Assembly (NCBI RefSeq): GCF_002532045.1
Contig: NZ_NWTG01000003.1
Coordinates: forward strand, 496,001-560,000
DNA: 64,000 bases
Source: Bradyrhizobium sp. C9
GTDB lineage: Bacteria > Pseudomonadota > Alphaproteobacteria > Rhizobiales > Xanthobacteraceae
Direction: 5' to 3'
Shown here: positions 43,296-52,800 of the stretch, piece after piece
Position numbering within the stretch: position 1 is the first letter of the stretch
Layout of the letters: each line of letters begins with the position of its first letter
Program-made: the position numbers and the translations under genes
Notes under the pieces: generated by a model
The model's input: the letters and a program-made list of their open reading frames with translations, nothing else
What the model was told of the DNA's origin: nothing
The model's database searches: none

Positions 43296-43940
43296 TCAGC
43301 TCTTCACGGTATTGATCGCGACACTTTCCTTGTAGGCCGGCCGTGCCGTGACGCGGTCGAGATAGGGCGTTGCGACCTCGCACACACCGACACCGTAGTC
43401 GATGGCCCAGACCAGGCAGGTCGTCAGCAGGATATCCGCACTGGTGAACTGATCGCCCATCAGATATTGGCGGCCGTCCGACAAAGCGACTTCGACATGG
43501 CGGAGCTGCTGGCGGAAATACTCGGCCGCTTTCACGACCACATCAGGAGCATGGCCGTAGATGTGGGCGAGGCCCTGGACGTCATGACGGCGCATTACAT
43601 AGAGGCTGGTCGAGTCGAGCTCGGCCACGATGAAGAAGCACCATTCCAGCCATCGCGCAAAGTCGCGCTCCTCGATGGGAACGAGCGAAATGTTCGGGTT
43701 GGAGTAATGGCGCGCGAGATAGGCGACGATCGCCGCACTCTCCCCGATCGTGAAGTCGCCGTCCTGCAGCAGGGGAATCTTCTGCCGCGGATTGAGCAAG
43801 GTGTATTCCGGCGTCTTGGTCTCGCCCGAACGCGGCAGGATCGGCTTGCAATGATAGTCCAGCCCCAGTTCGTGCAACGCCCAATGGGCCCGGATCGTCC
43901 GTGATGTCCCCACTCCCCATAGCGTCAGCATCTCCGGCAT
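43296..43940 (-). CDS. Glutathione S-transferase family protein
   Basis: A 214-residue GST-like protein (MPEMLTLWGVGTSRTIRAHWALHELGLDYHCKPILPRSGETKTPEYTLLNPRQKIPLLQDGDFTIGESAAIVAYLARHY). The glutathione-binding KIPLLQDG and ESAAI motifs and the N-capping-box helix TSADILLTTCLVWAIDYG are present. The start lies 4 bases past the SDR gene, so translation is coupled. It is the third gene of the CoA-transferase/SDR/GST set. Possibly a glutathione lyase or isomerase in a catabolic route. Confidence 0.9.
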   Translation of the reverse strand: MPEMLTLWGVGTSRTIRAHWALHELGLDYHCKPILPRSGETKTPEYTLLNPRQKIPLLQDGDFTIGESAAIVAYLARHYSNPNISLVPIEERDFARWLEWCFFIVAELDSTSLYVMRRHDVQGLAHIYGHAPDVVVKAAEYFRQQLRHVEVALSDGRQYLMGDQFTSADILLTTCLVWAIDYGVGVCEVATPYLDRVTARPAYKESVAINTVKS

Positions 43941-43944
43941 GACG

Positions 43945-44688
43945 TCACCATTTCTCGACGGAGGGACGCAGATCCAGTTCATGGCTCCATCCGTCGCGGC
44001 TCTGCTGGTGCACGAACCAGTAGGCCTCCGCGATCGAGGACGTGCGTGTCAGCGTGTCCGGCGGGATCTCTGATGCGTCGACGCCGGTGGCGGCCTTCAT
44101 CCGCTGGTGGATGGCCGGGCTGTCGACACCGGCATCGATCAACAGATGTGCGACATGGATATTCTTGGGCCCGAGCTCGCGCGCCATCGCCTGGGCGACC
44201 GCGCGCAGGCCGAACTTGGCGGACGCGAATGCGGCAAAGCCGCTGCTGCCCCGCACGCTCGCGGTCGCGCCGGTGAACAGCATGGTGCCGCGGCCATGCC
44301 GCAGCATGTGCCGGGTCGCCTCGCGTCCGACCAGGAAGCCGGCGAAGCAGGCGAGCTCCCAGGCCTTGAAGAACAGTTTTTCGCTGGTCTCATGCAGCTC
44401 CTTCTTGACGTTCGAGCCGGCATTGAACAGGCAGACCTCGATCGGCCCGATCTCGCGTTCGACCCGCTCGCACAGCTCCTGCACCTCGGTCTCGCGCCGC
44501 GCATCGACACTGAGCGCACGCACCCGGCTTCCAGCGGCGGTCAGTTCCTCCACCAGCGCGCCCGATTTCGCCGCATCGCGCCGCGCGATGCAGACGGTGT
44601 AGCCGCCGGCAGCGAAGCGCCGCGCTACTGCAGCGCCGATCGCATCGCCCGCGCCCACCAGCAAGGCAGTCTTGTTCGTCTCGGCCAT
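43945..44688 (-). CDS. SDR-family NAD(P)-dependent oxidoreductase
   Basis: A 247-residue short-chain dehydrogenase. The N-terminal cofactor loop reads GAGDAIGAAVARRFAAGG (GxxxGxG variant, GAGDAIG), with NAGSNVK. The active site is atypical: the usual YxxxK is replaced by a stretch around SSGFAAFASAKFGLRAVAQAMARE, where F-x3-K takes the place of the Tyr. That may mean a changed or lost dehydrogenase activity. It lies between the CoA-transferase and GST genes. Confidence 0.83.
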   Translation of the reverse strand: MAETNKTALLVGAGDAIGAAVARRFAAGGYTVCIARRDAAKSGALVEELTAAGSRVRALSVDARRETEVQELCERVEREIGPIEVCLFNAGSNVKKELHETSEKLFFKAWELACFAGFLVGREATRHMLRHGRGTMLFTGATASVRGSSGFAAFASAKFGLRAVAQAMARELGPKNIHVAHLLIDAGVDSPAIHQRMKAATGVDASEIPPDTLTRTSSIAEAYWFVHQQSRDGWSHELDLRPSVEKW

Positions 44689-44753
44689 AGGACATCTCCC
44701 ACCGACGGCAGTTGTTTTGGTTCAGCAATGGTGACGTTGCGTCGCGCGGTTGC

Positions 44754-45950
44754 TCAAACCGCACGCACGGCCTTCTGCTCGATCATCTCTGCGATGGCGG
44801 CTTCGCCGTAGCCGAGGTCGGACAGCACCTGTCTCGTATGCTGGCCGATGCGCGGGGCTGGGCCGCCGATCGCGGCGGCGTCGACCTCGAAACGCGCAGC
44901 AGGTTTCGGCTGCCGCACCGTGCCGACGCCGGGCTGCTCGAGCTCGGCGATCAGCCCGCGGGCGACCACCTGTTCGTTGGCGATGATTTCACCGCGCCGC
45001 AGGATCGGCGCGCAGGGCACGTCAGCCGCATCTAGCCGCGCCAGCCATTCGGCCGTGGTGTGCCTGCCGATATAGTCCTGCATCTTGTTGATGCGCGCCG
45101 TTGCGTTGACCGAGCGCGAAGCCGGCGTGGCGAAGCGTTCATCTCTGGCCAGCTCCGGGTCGCCGGTCGCCTTGCAGAAGCCCTGCCACTCGGAATCGGA
45201 GATGGTGCCGCAGGTGAGGTATCCGTCCGAGGTCTGGAACACGAGATCGGGCCGGTCGTTCGGATCGGCCGTCGCCTGCTCGCGGCCGACCACGGTGTAT
45301 TGCATCATGCCTTCCGGCCAGAGATAGGCGATCATCGCGTCGAGCATCGCCACCTGGATATGCTGGCCGCTGCCGGATTTTTCCCGCGCGTAGAGTGCCG
45401 CCGTGATCGCCTGCGCGGCATAGACCGCCGTCGTCTTGTCGGCCACGATGGTCCGGATCATCTGTGGACGGTTGGTCACCGGCTGCGCCTGGATGTCGCA
45501 GAACCCCGACAGGGCCTGCACGATGGGATCGTAGACGCGCTTCTTGGCGTAAGGCCCGTCTTCGCCGACGCCGCTGATCGAGACATAGATCAGCCGCGGA
45601 TTCTTCTTGCGCACCTCGTCCGGACCGAGCCCGAGACGCTCCATCGTGCCGGGCCGGAAATTCTGCACCAGCACGTCGGACTGCATGACCAGCTTGGCCA
45701 AGACATCCCGGCCGGCGTCGGTCTTCATGTCGATCGAGAGCGAACGCTTGCCGCGGTTCGACGAGATGAACAGCGCCGAGAACTCGCCGGTCTTGTCGAC
45801 ATTGGCCCGGCTGCGGCGGGTGATGTCGCCGCCGATCGGCTCAACCTTCAGAACATCGGCGCCCTGATCGGCCAGAAACATCGTCGCGAACGGGCCCGAA
45901 ACGACACCGGTCAGATCAAGTACGCGAACTCCCGCCAATGGCCCTGGCAT
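44754..45950 (-). CDS. CaiB/BaiF family CoA transferase
   Basis: A 398-residue family III CoA transferase. N-terminus MPGPLAGVRVLDLTGVVSGPFATMFLADQGADVLKVEPIGGDITR; SNRGKRSLSIDMKTDAGRDVL; the catalytic Asp region FCDIQAQ. The C-terminal domain has LIAELEQPGVGTVRQPKPAARF. It transfers CoA between a carboxylic acid and an acyl-CoA donor. First gene of the CoA-transferase/SDR/GST operon, with an AraC regulator upstream. Substrate unknown. Confidence 0.9.
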   Translation of the reverse strand: MPGPLAGVRVLDLTGVVSGPFATMFLADQGADVLKVEPIGGDITRRSRANVDKTGEFSALFISSNRGKRSLSIDMKTDAGRDVLAKLVMQSDVLVQNFRPGTMERLGLGPDEVRKKNPRLIYVSISGVGEDGPYAKKRVYDPIVQALSGFCDIQAQPVTNRPQMIRTIVADKTTAVYAAQAITAALYAREKSGSGQHIQVAMLDAMIAYLWPEGMMQYTVVGREQATADPNDRPDLVFQTSDGYLTCGTISDSEWQGFCKATGDPELARDERFATPASRSVNATARINKMQDYIGRHTTAEWLARLDAADVPCAPILRRGEIIANEQVVARGLIAELEQPGVGTVRQPKPAARFEVDAAAIGGPAPRIGQHTRQVLSDLGYGEAAIAEMIEQKAVRAV

Positions 45951-46070
45951 GCTTTGCTTCCTTCTCCAATGCGCGGATGCGACCAAACCCTGAGCGCAAC
46001 CTCGGCATACGATGGACCGTCCACTGGTGCTTGCGGGAAAGCGCCTCGACTTGCAAAAAAGCGCCGAAAC

Positions 46071-46943
46071 TCACGCCCGGCCCTGCTGCCGGAACACCGA
46101 CGGGCTGACACCCGTGACTTGCCTGAACGTCGACGAGAAATGCTGGGCGTGGCTGAACCCCGATGCCAGCGCGATGCTGGTCAAGCTCTCGTCGGTGTCG
46201 CTGAGGCGACGCTTGGCGGTTTCGATGCGCAGGCCGAGCACATAGCGATGCGGGCTGGTGCCCGTGCTCTCCTGGAACGCGCGCAGGAAATGCCGCTTGC
46301 TCAGGCCGGCAACATCGGACAGTGCCGACAACGAGATCGTCTCGCCAAGATTGGCCCGGATGAACTCCTCGATCCGCCGCAGCTTGAGCGCCGGCAGTCC
46401 GCCACGGCTCGGCGCCTTCGCCGGTTCCGCGCTGCGCGACAGCCGCGCCATGTGGGCCAGTGCCTGGCTGGCCCAGCCTTCGGCGAACAGATCGAACAGA
46501 TTGTCCGGCGTGGTCGCTTCCTGGCAAAGCTCGGAGAGACCGCGACAGAGCTGGTCGTGGCCGAACGCAATCGCCGACGTTTCGATCAAGCCGTTGAGAC
46601 GATTCTGCACGAACTTCGGGTCGAGGAAGACGACGACATAGTCGAACGCCGGCCCGACCGACCACTCGCCTTCGATCTCGGTACCGGCCGGGAACAGCGC
46701 GAGATTGGCCGCCCTGGAGAACTCATATTCGACCGGACGGCCGTTGATCGTGGCCTGCAATCGCGAGCAGCCGTTGCGGAACCAGAACAACGTCAGTTCG
46801 GGCTGGCGGAAGTGCCAGTTCATGCGGGGCCGCGAGGTCCGGCTGAGCAGCTCGACCCTGATCGGCTCCGATCGAGCGATGACGGACGACACCAGCTCAC
46901 CGCCGACCTTGCGGACAAACCGCTCCGGACGCGCTTCCTCCAT
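46071..46943 (-). CDS. AraC-family transcriptional regulator
   Basis: A 290-residue AraC protein. C-terminal double helix-turn-helix (residues about 190-290: LRRIEEFIRANLGETISLSALSDVAGLSKRHFLRAFQESTGTSPHRYVLGLRIETAKRRLSDTDESLTSIALASGFSHAQHFSSTFRQVTGVSPSVFRQQ). The N-terminal half is a sensing domain of unknown ligand. It lies 120 bases upstream of the CoA-transferase operon on the same strand, its probable target. Confidence 0.9.
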   Translation of the reverse strand: MEEARPERFVRKVGGELVSSVIARSEPIRVELLSRTSRPRMNWHFRQPELTLFWFRNGCSRLQATINGRPVEYEFSRAANLALFPAGTEIEGEWSVGPAFDYVVVFLDPKFVQNRLNGLIETSAIAFGHDQLCRGLSELCQEATTPDNLFDLFAEGWASQALAHMARLSRSAEPAKAPSRGGLPALKLRRIEEFIRANLGETISLSALSDVAGLSKRHFLRAFQESTGTSPHRYVLGLRIETAKRRLSDTDESLTSIALASGFSHAQHFSSTFRQVTGVSPSVFRQQGRA

Positions 46944-47094
46944 GGGACATCTCCTCCGCGTATGGCACGGATGGTAAGTTCCAAATCAGAATTGACTATT
47001 CGCGGCCAGAAATCCAGCCCTTTGATGGCTGATCGCCAAGATGTTAGCGGGCCGTTACGGAGGTCATCGGGGGCATGCGCACGCGACCGTGACG

Positions 47095-47112
47095 TCAGTC
47101 ATTCTTGACTGA
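47095..47112. promoter_or_regulatory. Candidate TetR operator upstream of tetR
   Basis: Inverted repeat TCAGTCA-TTCT-TGACTGA, 27 bases before the TetR start codon. Perfect 7-base arms suit a TetR dimer and suggest autorepression. Confidence 0.6.
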
Positions 47113-47139
47113 TCGTTCCAAATCCGCCATGTTCAGGCA

Positions 47140-47706
47140 ATGGCAAGACCGAAGGAATTCATTGCGGAAGAGGCGCTCGATGCCGCGATCGGCGTATTCC
47201 GCGAGCACGGCTATGAGGGCACGTCGGCGGAAATGCTGGTGCGGACGCTCGGGATCGGCCGGCAGAGCCTCTACGACACGTTCGGCGACAAGTGGCAGCT
47301 CTATCTCGCCGCGGTGCAGCGCTACGCCGCGCGGGAGACCGAGGCCCATTTGTCAGCCTTGGCAAGCGAGCGGCGCGCGGTCGACGGCCTCCGCGTCATG
47401 GTCGAGCGCGTGGTGGATGACGCAGCGGAGGCGTGTCTTGGCGTCAATTCGATCTGCGAATTCGGCACCGGCAAGCCTGAGCTTGCGGCTATTCGTGACA
47501 GTGCGGGACGCGCGCTCACCAGGGCCATCGTGGGGAGAATTCGCGAGGCTCAGGCAGAGGGCGATGTGGCGGCCGACATCGACCCGTCGAGCGCAACCGA
47601 ATTCCTCCACGCATCCTTCGCGGGGATCCGGGTCGCCGCCCGCGGTGGCGCCGGCCAGCGGCGATTACGAGCACTCGGACAGCTGGCGCTGCGCGCACTG
47701 ACATGA
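47140..47706 (+). CDS. TetR/AcrR-family transcriptional regulator
   Basis: A 188-residue regulator: MARPKEFIAEEALDAAIGVFREHGYEGTSAEMLVRTLGIGRQSLYDTFGDKWQLYLAAVQRYAARE, with the HTH at about residues 10-55. Its ligand domain is of the YcdC/TetR_C_16-like type. It is followed after 51 bases by an SDR gene that is probably its target. Palindromes precede both genes. Confidence 0.9.
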   Translation: MARPKEFIAEEALDAAIGVFREHGYEGTSAEMLVRTLGIGRQSLYDTFGDKWQLYLAAVQRYAARETEAHLSALASERRAVDGLRVMVERVVDDAAEACLGVNSICEFGTGKPELAAIRDSAGRALTRAIVGRIREAQAEGDVAADIDPSSATEFLHASFAGIRVAARGGAGQRRLRALGQLALRALT

Positions 47707-47721
47707 TTTTTTTGGCCAATT

Positions 47722-47739
47722 TTGGAGTGAACATTCCAA
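47722..47739. promoter_or_regulatory. Near-perfect inverted repeat before the SDR gene
   Basis: TTGGAGTG-AA-CATTCCAA (7 of 8 arm bases complementary) lies 18 bases before the SDR start codon, in front of its AAAAAGGAG ribosome-binding site. It may be a second operator in the tetR-SDR gap. Its sequence differs from the upstream operator, so a different protein or a weaker site is possible. Confidence 0.5.
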
Positions 47740-47757
47740 TAAAAAGGAGATACGGAA

Positions 47758-48498
47758 ATGATCGACACGACATCGGAGAGACCACGTACCGCCCTCATAT
47801 TCGGTGGCTCGCGAGGGATCGGCGCCGCGATTGCCAAGCGCCTTGCGGAGGAGAGGTTCTCGGTCGCCCTCACCTATGTGAGCAGGCCCGACAAGGCACG
47901 CGAGGTGTGCGATGGGATTGCCCGGGCCGGAGGCAAGGCAATCGCGATCCACGCCGACAGCGGCGATCCCGCCGCGATCCGCCGCGCCGTCGCGAAGGCC
48001 ACCGATCAACTCGGACAGCTTGATATCGTGGTCATCAATGCGGGCGTGCTTCGCCTCGGATCGATCGAGTCATTCAATCTCGACGATCTCGATCTGCTGC
48101 TCAATGTGAATATTCGCGGCGTGTTCCTGGCGATGCAAGCCTCCGCGGCTGCCATGCGCGACGGCGGGCGGATCATCACGATCGGAAGCAACACGGCCAT
48201 CAGGACCGGCGCCGCCGGCGGCAGCGCCTATGCAATGACGAAGGCGGCGGTTGCCTCACTCGTGAAGACCGCAGCGCTCGACCTGGCCCCGCGGCAGATC
48301 ACGGTCAACAATCTGCAGCCGGGGCCGACGGCAACGGACATGACCGCCGGCATGGCCGATTGGCTGAAGGAGAGGATTCCGTTGCGCCGCCTGAACAGTC
48401 CAGACGACGTCGCATCGGCGGTCTGCTTTCTGGCAGGCACCGGCGCGAGCCTGATCACGGGCACCAGCATCACCATCGACGGCGGCTACGTTCTCTGA
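47758..48498 (+). CDS. SDR-family NAD(P)-dependent oxidoreductase
   Basis: A 246-residue classical SDR. Cofactor loop GGSRGIGAAIAKRL, NAGVLRLG, catalytic Ser-Tyr-Lys in SNTAIRTGAAGGSAYAMTKAAVASLVKT, and C-terminal FLAGTGASLITGTSITIDGGYVL. This is 3-oxoacyl reductase-like. It follows a TetR gene that likely controls it. Substrate unknown. Confidence 0.92.
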   Translation: MIDTTSERPRTALIFGGSRGIGAAIAKRLAEERFSVALTYVSRPDKAREVCDGIARAGGKAIAIHADSGDPAAIRRAVAKATDQLGQLDIVVINAGVLRLGSIESFNLDDLDLLLNVNIRGVFLAMQASAAAMRDGGRIITIGSNTAIRTGAAGGSAYAMTKAAVASLVKTAALDLAPRQITVNNLQPGPTATDMTAGMADWLKERIPLRRLNSPDDVASAVCFLAGTGASLITGTSITIDGGYVL

Positions 48499-48531
48499 TC
48501 GAGCGGCGTCACGTATACGAGAAGGGCCGCG

Positions 48532-49209
48532 TTATCCCGCGACCCGGAGCGCGGTTACCGCGACGCAGGCGTTGCCGAACGGAATCAGCACCACCTGCGC
48601 GCCGTTCGGCAGCGCGATCGTCGCGAGGTCACCGAGCGTACCGTTCTGCCCGCTGAGCTTGGCGAGCTCGGCTGCAACTGTCGGGCAGCTTTCCGGGCTC
48701 GGCGTCACCCGCACCAGATTGCCTTCGCAGGACGACCCGACCGGCGCGGCAAACACGATGCCGGCGGCGCGCTGGGCAGCGCTGCCCTGGGGCGCCTGAT
48801 TTGGTGCGAGCGCGACCAGCGACTGCACCGAATGCGAATTGCCGGCCTTGGCATCCCACTGCGACTGCGCGGTGTAGTTGGAGTTGGTCGCGAGACCGCG
48901 GCCGAGCAACCCGAACAGATTGGCGCAGGTCGCGATGTTGCCCTGGCGAGCATGATCGTCGAACACGGTCGGTTGCTGCCCGGCCTGCTGCGGCGGAACG
49001 GATGCCGCGGCAGCCGGTGGCGTCTGCGCCTCTTGCGGACGCGGTTTGTGCGGCTGCGGCTTTGCAGCGGCGGCAGGCTTCTTGGCCGGCGCGGGTACGG
49101 CCGGCTGCAAGGGTACAGGTTGCGTTTGCTGCGCGTAGACCACGACGCCGGCGGCACCGAGCGCGGCCACGACGACCGCAACAAAGATCAATCCAAGGGT
49201 GCGCCGCAT
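48532..49209 (-). CDS. Pro/Ala-rich membrane-anchored or secreted protein
   Basis: A 225-residue protein. MRRTLGLIFVAVVVAALGAAGVVVYAQQ forms a membrane anchor or signal sequence, followed by a Pro/Ala/Lys/Gln-rich linker (residues about 30-80) and a folded domain from about 85 to the end (CANLFGLLGRGLATNSNYTAQSQWDAKAGNSHSVQSL, CEGNLVRVTPSPESCPTV). The cysteines suggest oxidative folding in the periplasm. The start at 49207-49209 was chosen because the longer frame has a poor beginning. It follows the IalB-family gene after 79 bases, so it may belong to the adhesin operon. Confidence 0.72.
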   Translation of the reverse strand: MRRTLGLIFVAVVVAALGAAGVVVYAQQTQPVPLQPAVPAPAKKPAAAAKPQPHKPRPQEAQTPPAAAASVPPQQAGQQPTVFDDHARQGNIATCANLFGLLGRGLATNSNYTAQSQWDAKAGNSHSVQSLVALAPNQAPQGSAAQRAAGIVFAAPVGSSCEGNLVRVTPSPESCPTVAAELAKLSGQNGTLGDLATIALPNGAQVVLIPFGNACVAVTALRVAG

Positions 49210-49288
49210 CGACAATCCGTCCTTTTCACTTCGCACATCAGTTTCGAGCCGGACGTCGGAATTCCAGATCCGCATGTCCGGCCCCGCT

Positions 49289-49867
49289 TCATTTCAGCTT
49301 CGCCAGTACGCCGGACAGTCCGTCGAGCGGCGCCTCCAGCACGATCGGCCCTGCCTGCGGAAGCGGATAGGACACCAGGCACGGCGTCGCCGCGCGGATG
49401 TGCCGCCTCAGCACATTGCCGATGGCGATCGTGGCAAAGCAGAAATTGGCGTCGCAGCGATCGGTCTGCGCGACGATGCGGTCCGGACTATTGCCCATCG
49501 CGAGCTCGATCTGGGCGCCGACGCCGGCGGCTGCGGGAATCCGCATCGCCATCAGCGGCTTGCCGTCGGCGGTCGCAATCAGCGACCAGTTGAAGGCGAC
49601 CGCGCCCTGCGCGTTGACGATCGACTGCGTGATGTTGCAGACCCGGCGCTTCGATTTCAGGCTCTCGTCGCAGATCAAGGTCCAGTTCTTGAACGGCTGG
49701 ATCATCCGCCTGAACTCGCCGAGCGTCTCGCCTTCCGGCACCATGACGTCGGACGGCTTCACGCTGTAGGCAGGCGGCGGCGCGCCCTGCGCGGCCGCGC
49801 TCGCTGCCGCGCAGAGCCAAATCGCCAAAGCCAGACACGCCAGCCGCCTCGTCGCCGTCAGGGTCAA
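49289..49867 (-). CDS. Invasion-associated locus B (IalB) family protein with TTG start
   Basis: A 192-residue secreted protein. Signal peptide LTATRRLACLALAIWLCAAASAAAQG, then YSVKPSDVMVPEGETLGEFRRMIQPFKNWTLICDESLKSKRRVCNITQSI, VAQTDRCDANFCFATIAIGN and TPCLVSYPLPQAG, the cysteine-rich IalB-like core. The only in-frame initiator near the 5' end is TTG (49865-49867), overlapping the adhesin stop (TTGA), so translation must be coupled to the adhesin. The role of IalB proteins in non-pathogenic rhizobia is unknown; here they are tied to surface adhesion. Confidence 0.85.
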   Translation of the reverse strand: MTLTATRRLACLALAIWLCAAASAAAQGAPPPAYSVKPSDVMVPEGETLGEFRRMIQPFKNWTLICDESLKSKRRVCNITQSIVNAQGAVAFNWSLIATADGKPLMAMRIPAAAGVGAQIELAMGNSPDRIVAQTDRCDANFCFATIAIGNVLRRHIRAATPCLVSYPLPQAGPIVLEAPLDGLSGVLAKLK

Positions 49868-52800
49868 TTGAGCGTCAGGCTCACGCCGGCGCTGACACCC
49901 CAGTCGCTGCCGGCGGTGGTCGCCGCCAAATTGCTGCGCAGCCGGCTGTTCTCGCTGGTGTAACCGATGCCGAAGGCAAGCGCGCCCTGGCTGCGCCAGA
50001 CGCCGCCGCCGGCCGATGCGCTGATCTTGCCGGGCCGGTCGTCATAGCGCAGCGATGCCGCGGCCATGCCGATCGCCGCGGCGCGCCAGGCGTCCTGCCG
50101 CACCTCGCCGATCTGGCCGTTGAGCTGCTGGAACGCGCTGTTGAGCTGGTTGACGTTGACCGCGTCGGTGCCGGCGACGCCCGCCGCCACGTTGCTGATG
50201 GTCACCGGCCCGGTGCTGCCGCTGTTCAGCGTCACCTTGTTGGTGGTGTTCCCTGAGGCATCGGTGTCGTAGCGGATCGAGCCGCTGGAAACCGCCTGGA
50301 GCTGGCTTACATTGACCGCGTCGGTCGCGGCCGAACCGGCGGCAACATTGGTGACGCGGCGTTCGGCCCCGGACGAGCCGACCGACACTTCGCCGGTCGC
50401 AACCCCGGCGACGCTCTTGCCGACGACGGGCGTATAGGCCGCATCGCTCAGATTGGCCGTGGTGGTCGAGTTCGCGCCGAGCGCCAGCGAATTGGCCGAC
50501 GTCGCCTTGGCGCCGGCGCCGATCGCGACCGAGTTGGCGCCCGATGCGGCCGAGCCATTGCCCATCGATACTGCATTCGCGCCGCTTGCGACCGACTGGG
50601 GGCCGATCGCGACGCTCTCAGCGCCGGTTGCCGACGAATCCGCCGCGGTGGAGTTGGCGTGGAAGTACTTGATGCCGCCGCTGCCGGTCGAGATGTTGTT
50701 GACCGTCGTATAGAGAGCGTCGAGCGAGGTGTTGGTGGCCCAGAGCTGCGAGCCGTTGATCGCATCCGTCGAGGTCGCGCTGATCTGGCCGGCGGCGACG
50801 TTGGTGACGGTGCGCTCGGCTCCGACGCTGCCGACGCTGACGGTCGAAGTCGGCGCCGTGCCGGCGAAGGCGTAGGTGGTGCCGCCGATCGATGTGCTCT
50901 TGGTCTGGACCACCGTCGAGGTTGTCGAATTGGCGCCGAGCGCGACGTCGCCGGCCTGTGCCGTCGCCTTGGCATTCGGACCGAGCGCAACGCTGGTCGG
51001 GTTGGAGGTCTGCGATCCTGCGCCGATCGACACCGACTGGATGCCGCTGGCCTGCGCATTGGTTCCGAACGCGATCGAATCGGCGAAGTTCGATACCGAA
51101 TTCTGGCCGATCGCGATGCCGCCGGGCGCGGTCTGCTGCACGGTTGCGCCAAAGCCCATGCCGATGCCGTTGTCGCCATTGACCACGGTCTGCGGTCCGA
51201 CCGCGACGGAATTGTTGCCGACTGCGAGCGAGTCGGCGAGCGTCGAATTGGCGTGGAAGTATTTCGTCGTCGTGGTCGCGAACGACGTCAGCGCGCCGGT
51301 CAGCTGTCGCACGGTGACGGCGTCGCTCGATTGGGTGCCGTCGGCGACATTGGTGATCTGGCGATAGCTCGTCGCGTTGCCGACCGACACCGCGCCGAGC
51401 AGCGCGAGATCGGTGGTGTTGTAGGGAATGATGGTGCCGCCGATCGTGCCGGAAGCCGGCGCGAGCGCGCGGTTGGAGATCGAGCCCGAGCCGATCGCGA
51501 CGCCGTCGGCGACCGAGGCCTGGGTGTTGAAGCCGAGCGCAGTGGAATTGGCCGCGGTTGCCGATGCTGCGATGCCGGCGGCCATCGAATTCGCGCCGGT
51601 CGCACCGTTGTTGGTGTAGTTCGCCAGCTGGGTGCCACCGTCGTTGACACTATAATAATGCGTCAGGCCGTTGCTGACGACGGTCGACAGGCTGTCGATC
51701 GCCTGCGTCGCGGCAAACAGCTGCGAACCGTTGATCGCATCGGTCGAGCCGTTGCTGATCCGTCCCGCGGCGACGTTGGTGATGGTGCGCTCGGCACCAA
51801 CGGCGCCGACACTGACGGTCGAGAGCGGCGTCGTGCCGGCGAAGCTGTAGGCGGTGGTGCCGATGGTGATGCCTGACGTGCCGACCGCTGTGGTGGTCTG
51901 GCTGCCGGAGCCGAGCGCGATATCGTTGGCATTCGCGGCGGTCGCGCCGTTGCCGATCGACACCGAGCCGCTGCCGGTCGCGGTCGACACCGGCCCGATC
52001 GCAACCGAATTGGTGCCCACGGCGGACGAATCCGCCAGCGTCGAGTTGGCGTGGAAATACTTGATGCCGCCGCCGGTGTTGATGTTGTTGACGGTGGTGG
52101 CGAGGCCGTCGACCGCCTGGTTGGTGGCCCAGAGCTGCGAGCCGTTGATCGCATCGGTCGAGCTATTGCTGATCCGCCCCGCCGCCACGTTGGTGATGGT
52201 GCGTTCGGCGCCAAGCGCGCCGACGCTGACGGTCGAGACCGCTGTCGTCCCGGCGAAGCTGTAGGTGGTGCCGTTGATCACCGTGTTCGGCGTGTTGACC
52301 GCGGCAGCGGTGACGCTGCCCGCGCCGAGCGCAACGGCGCCGGCGTTGGCGGCGTTCGCGTTGGCGCCGAGCGCCAGCGAATTGGCCTGGCTGGCCGTCG
52401 CGGAGGTACCGCCGGCAAAGGAGCTGGTGCCCGACGCTGTCGCACCAGCGCCAACGGCGCTGGATGCGGCGCCTGACGCAGTGGTCTGCGTGCCGAGCGC
52501 AATCGAATCGCGACCGGATGCCTTCGGACCGCCGCCAAAGCCGTCGCCGATCGCGATGGCACCATCATTCGTGGCCTGCCCCGCACCGACGGCAACGGCC
52601 CCGGTTAGCGGCGAATTGCTGAGCGACGCGGCAAGCGCGCCCGAACCGAGCGCCGTGTCGGATGATGCCCGTGCCGCGGCGCCCGTGCCGACCGCAACAC
52701 TGCTCGCGCCGGCGGCACTCGCACTGACGCCGGACGCGAGCGCGTTGGCGCCGGTGGCACCGGCGTTGTTGTAGTTGGTATCGGTTCCCGGCGTCGTGCT

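Noticed and set aside
45060..47108. A 682-codon open frame on the plus strand
   Set aside because: It lies antisense to the CoA transferase and AraC genes, which have convincing domain matches.
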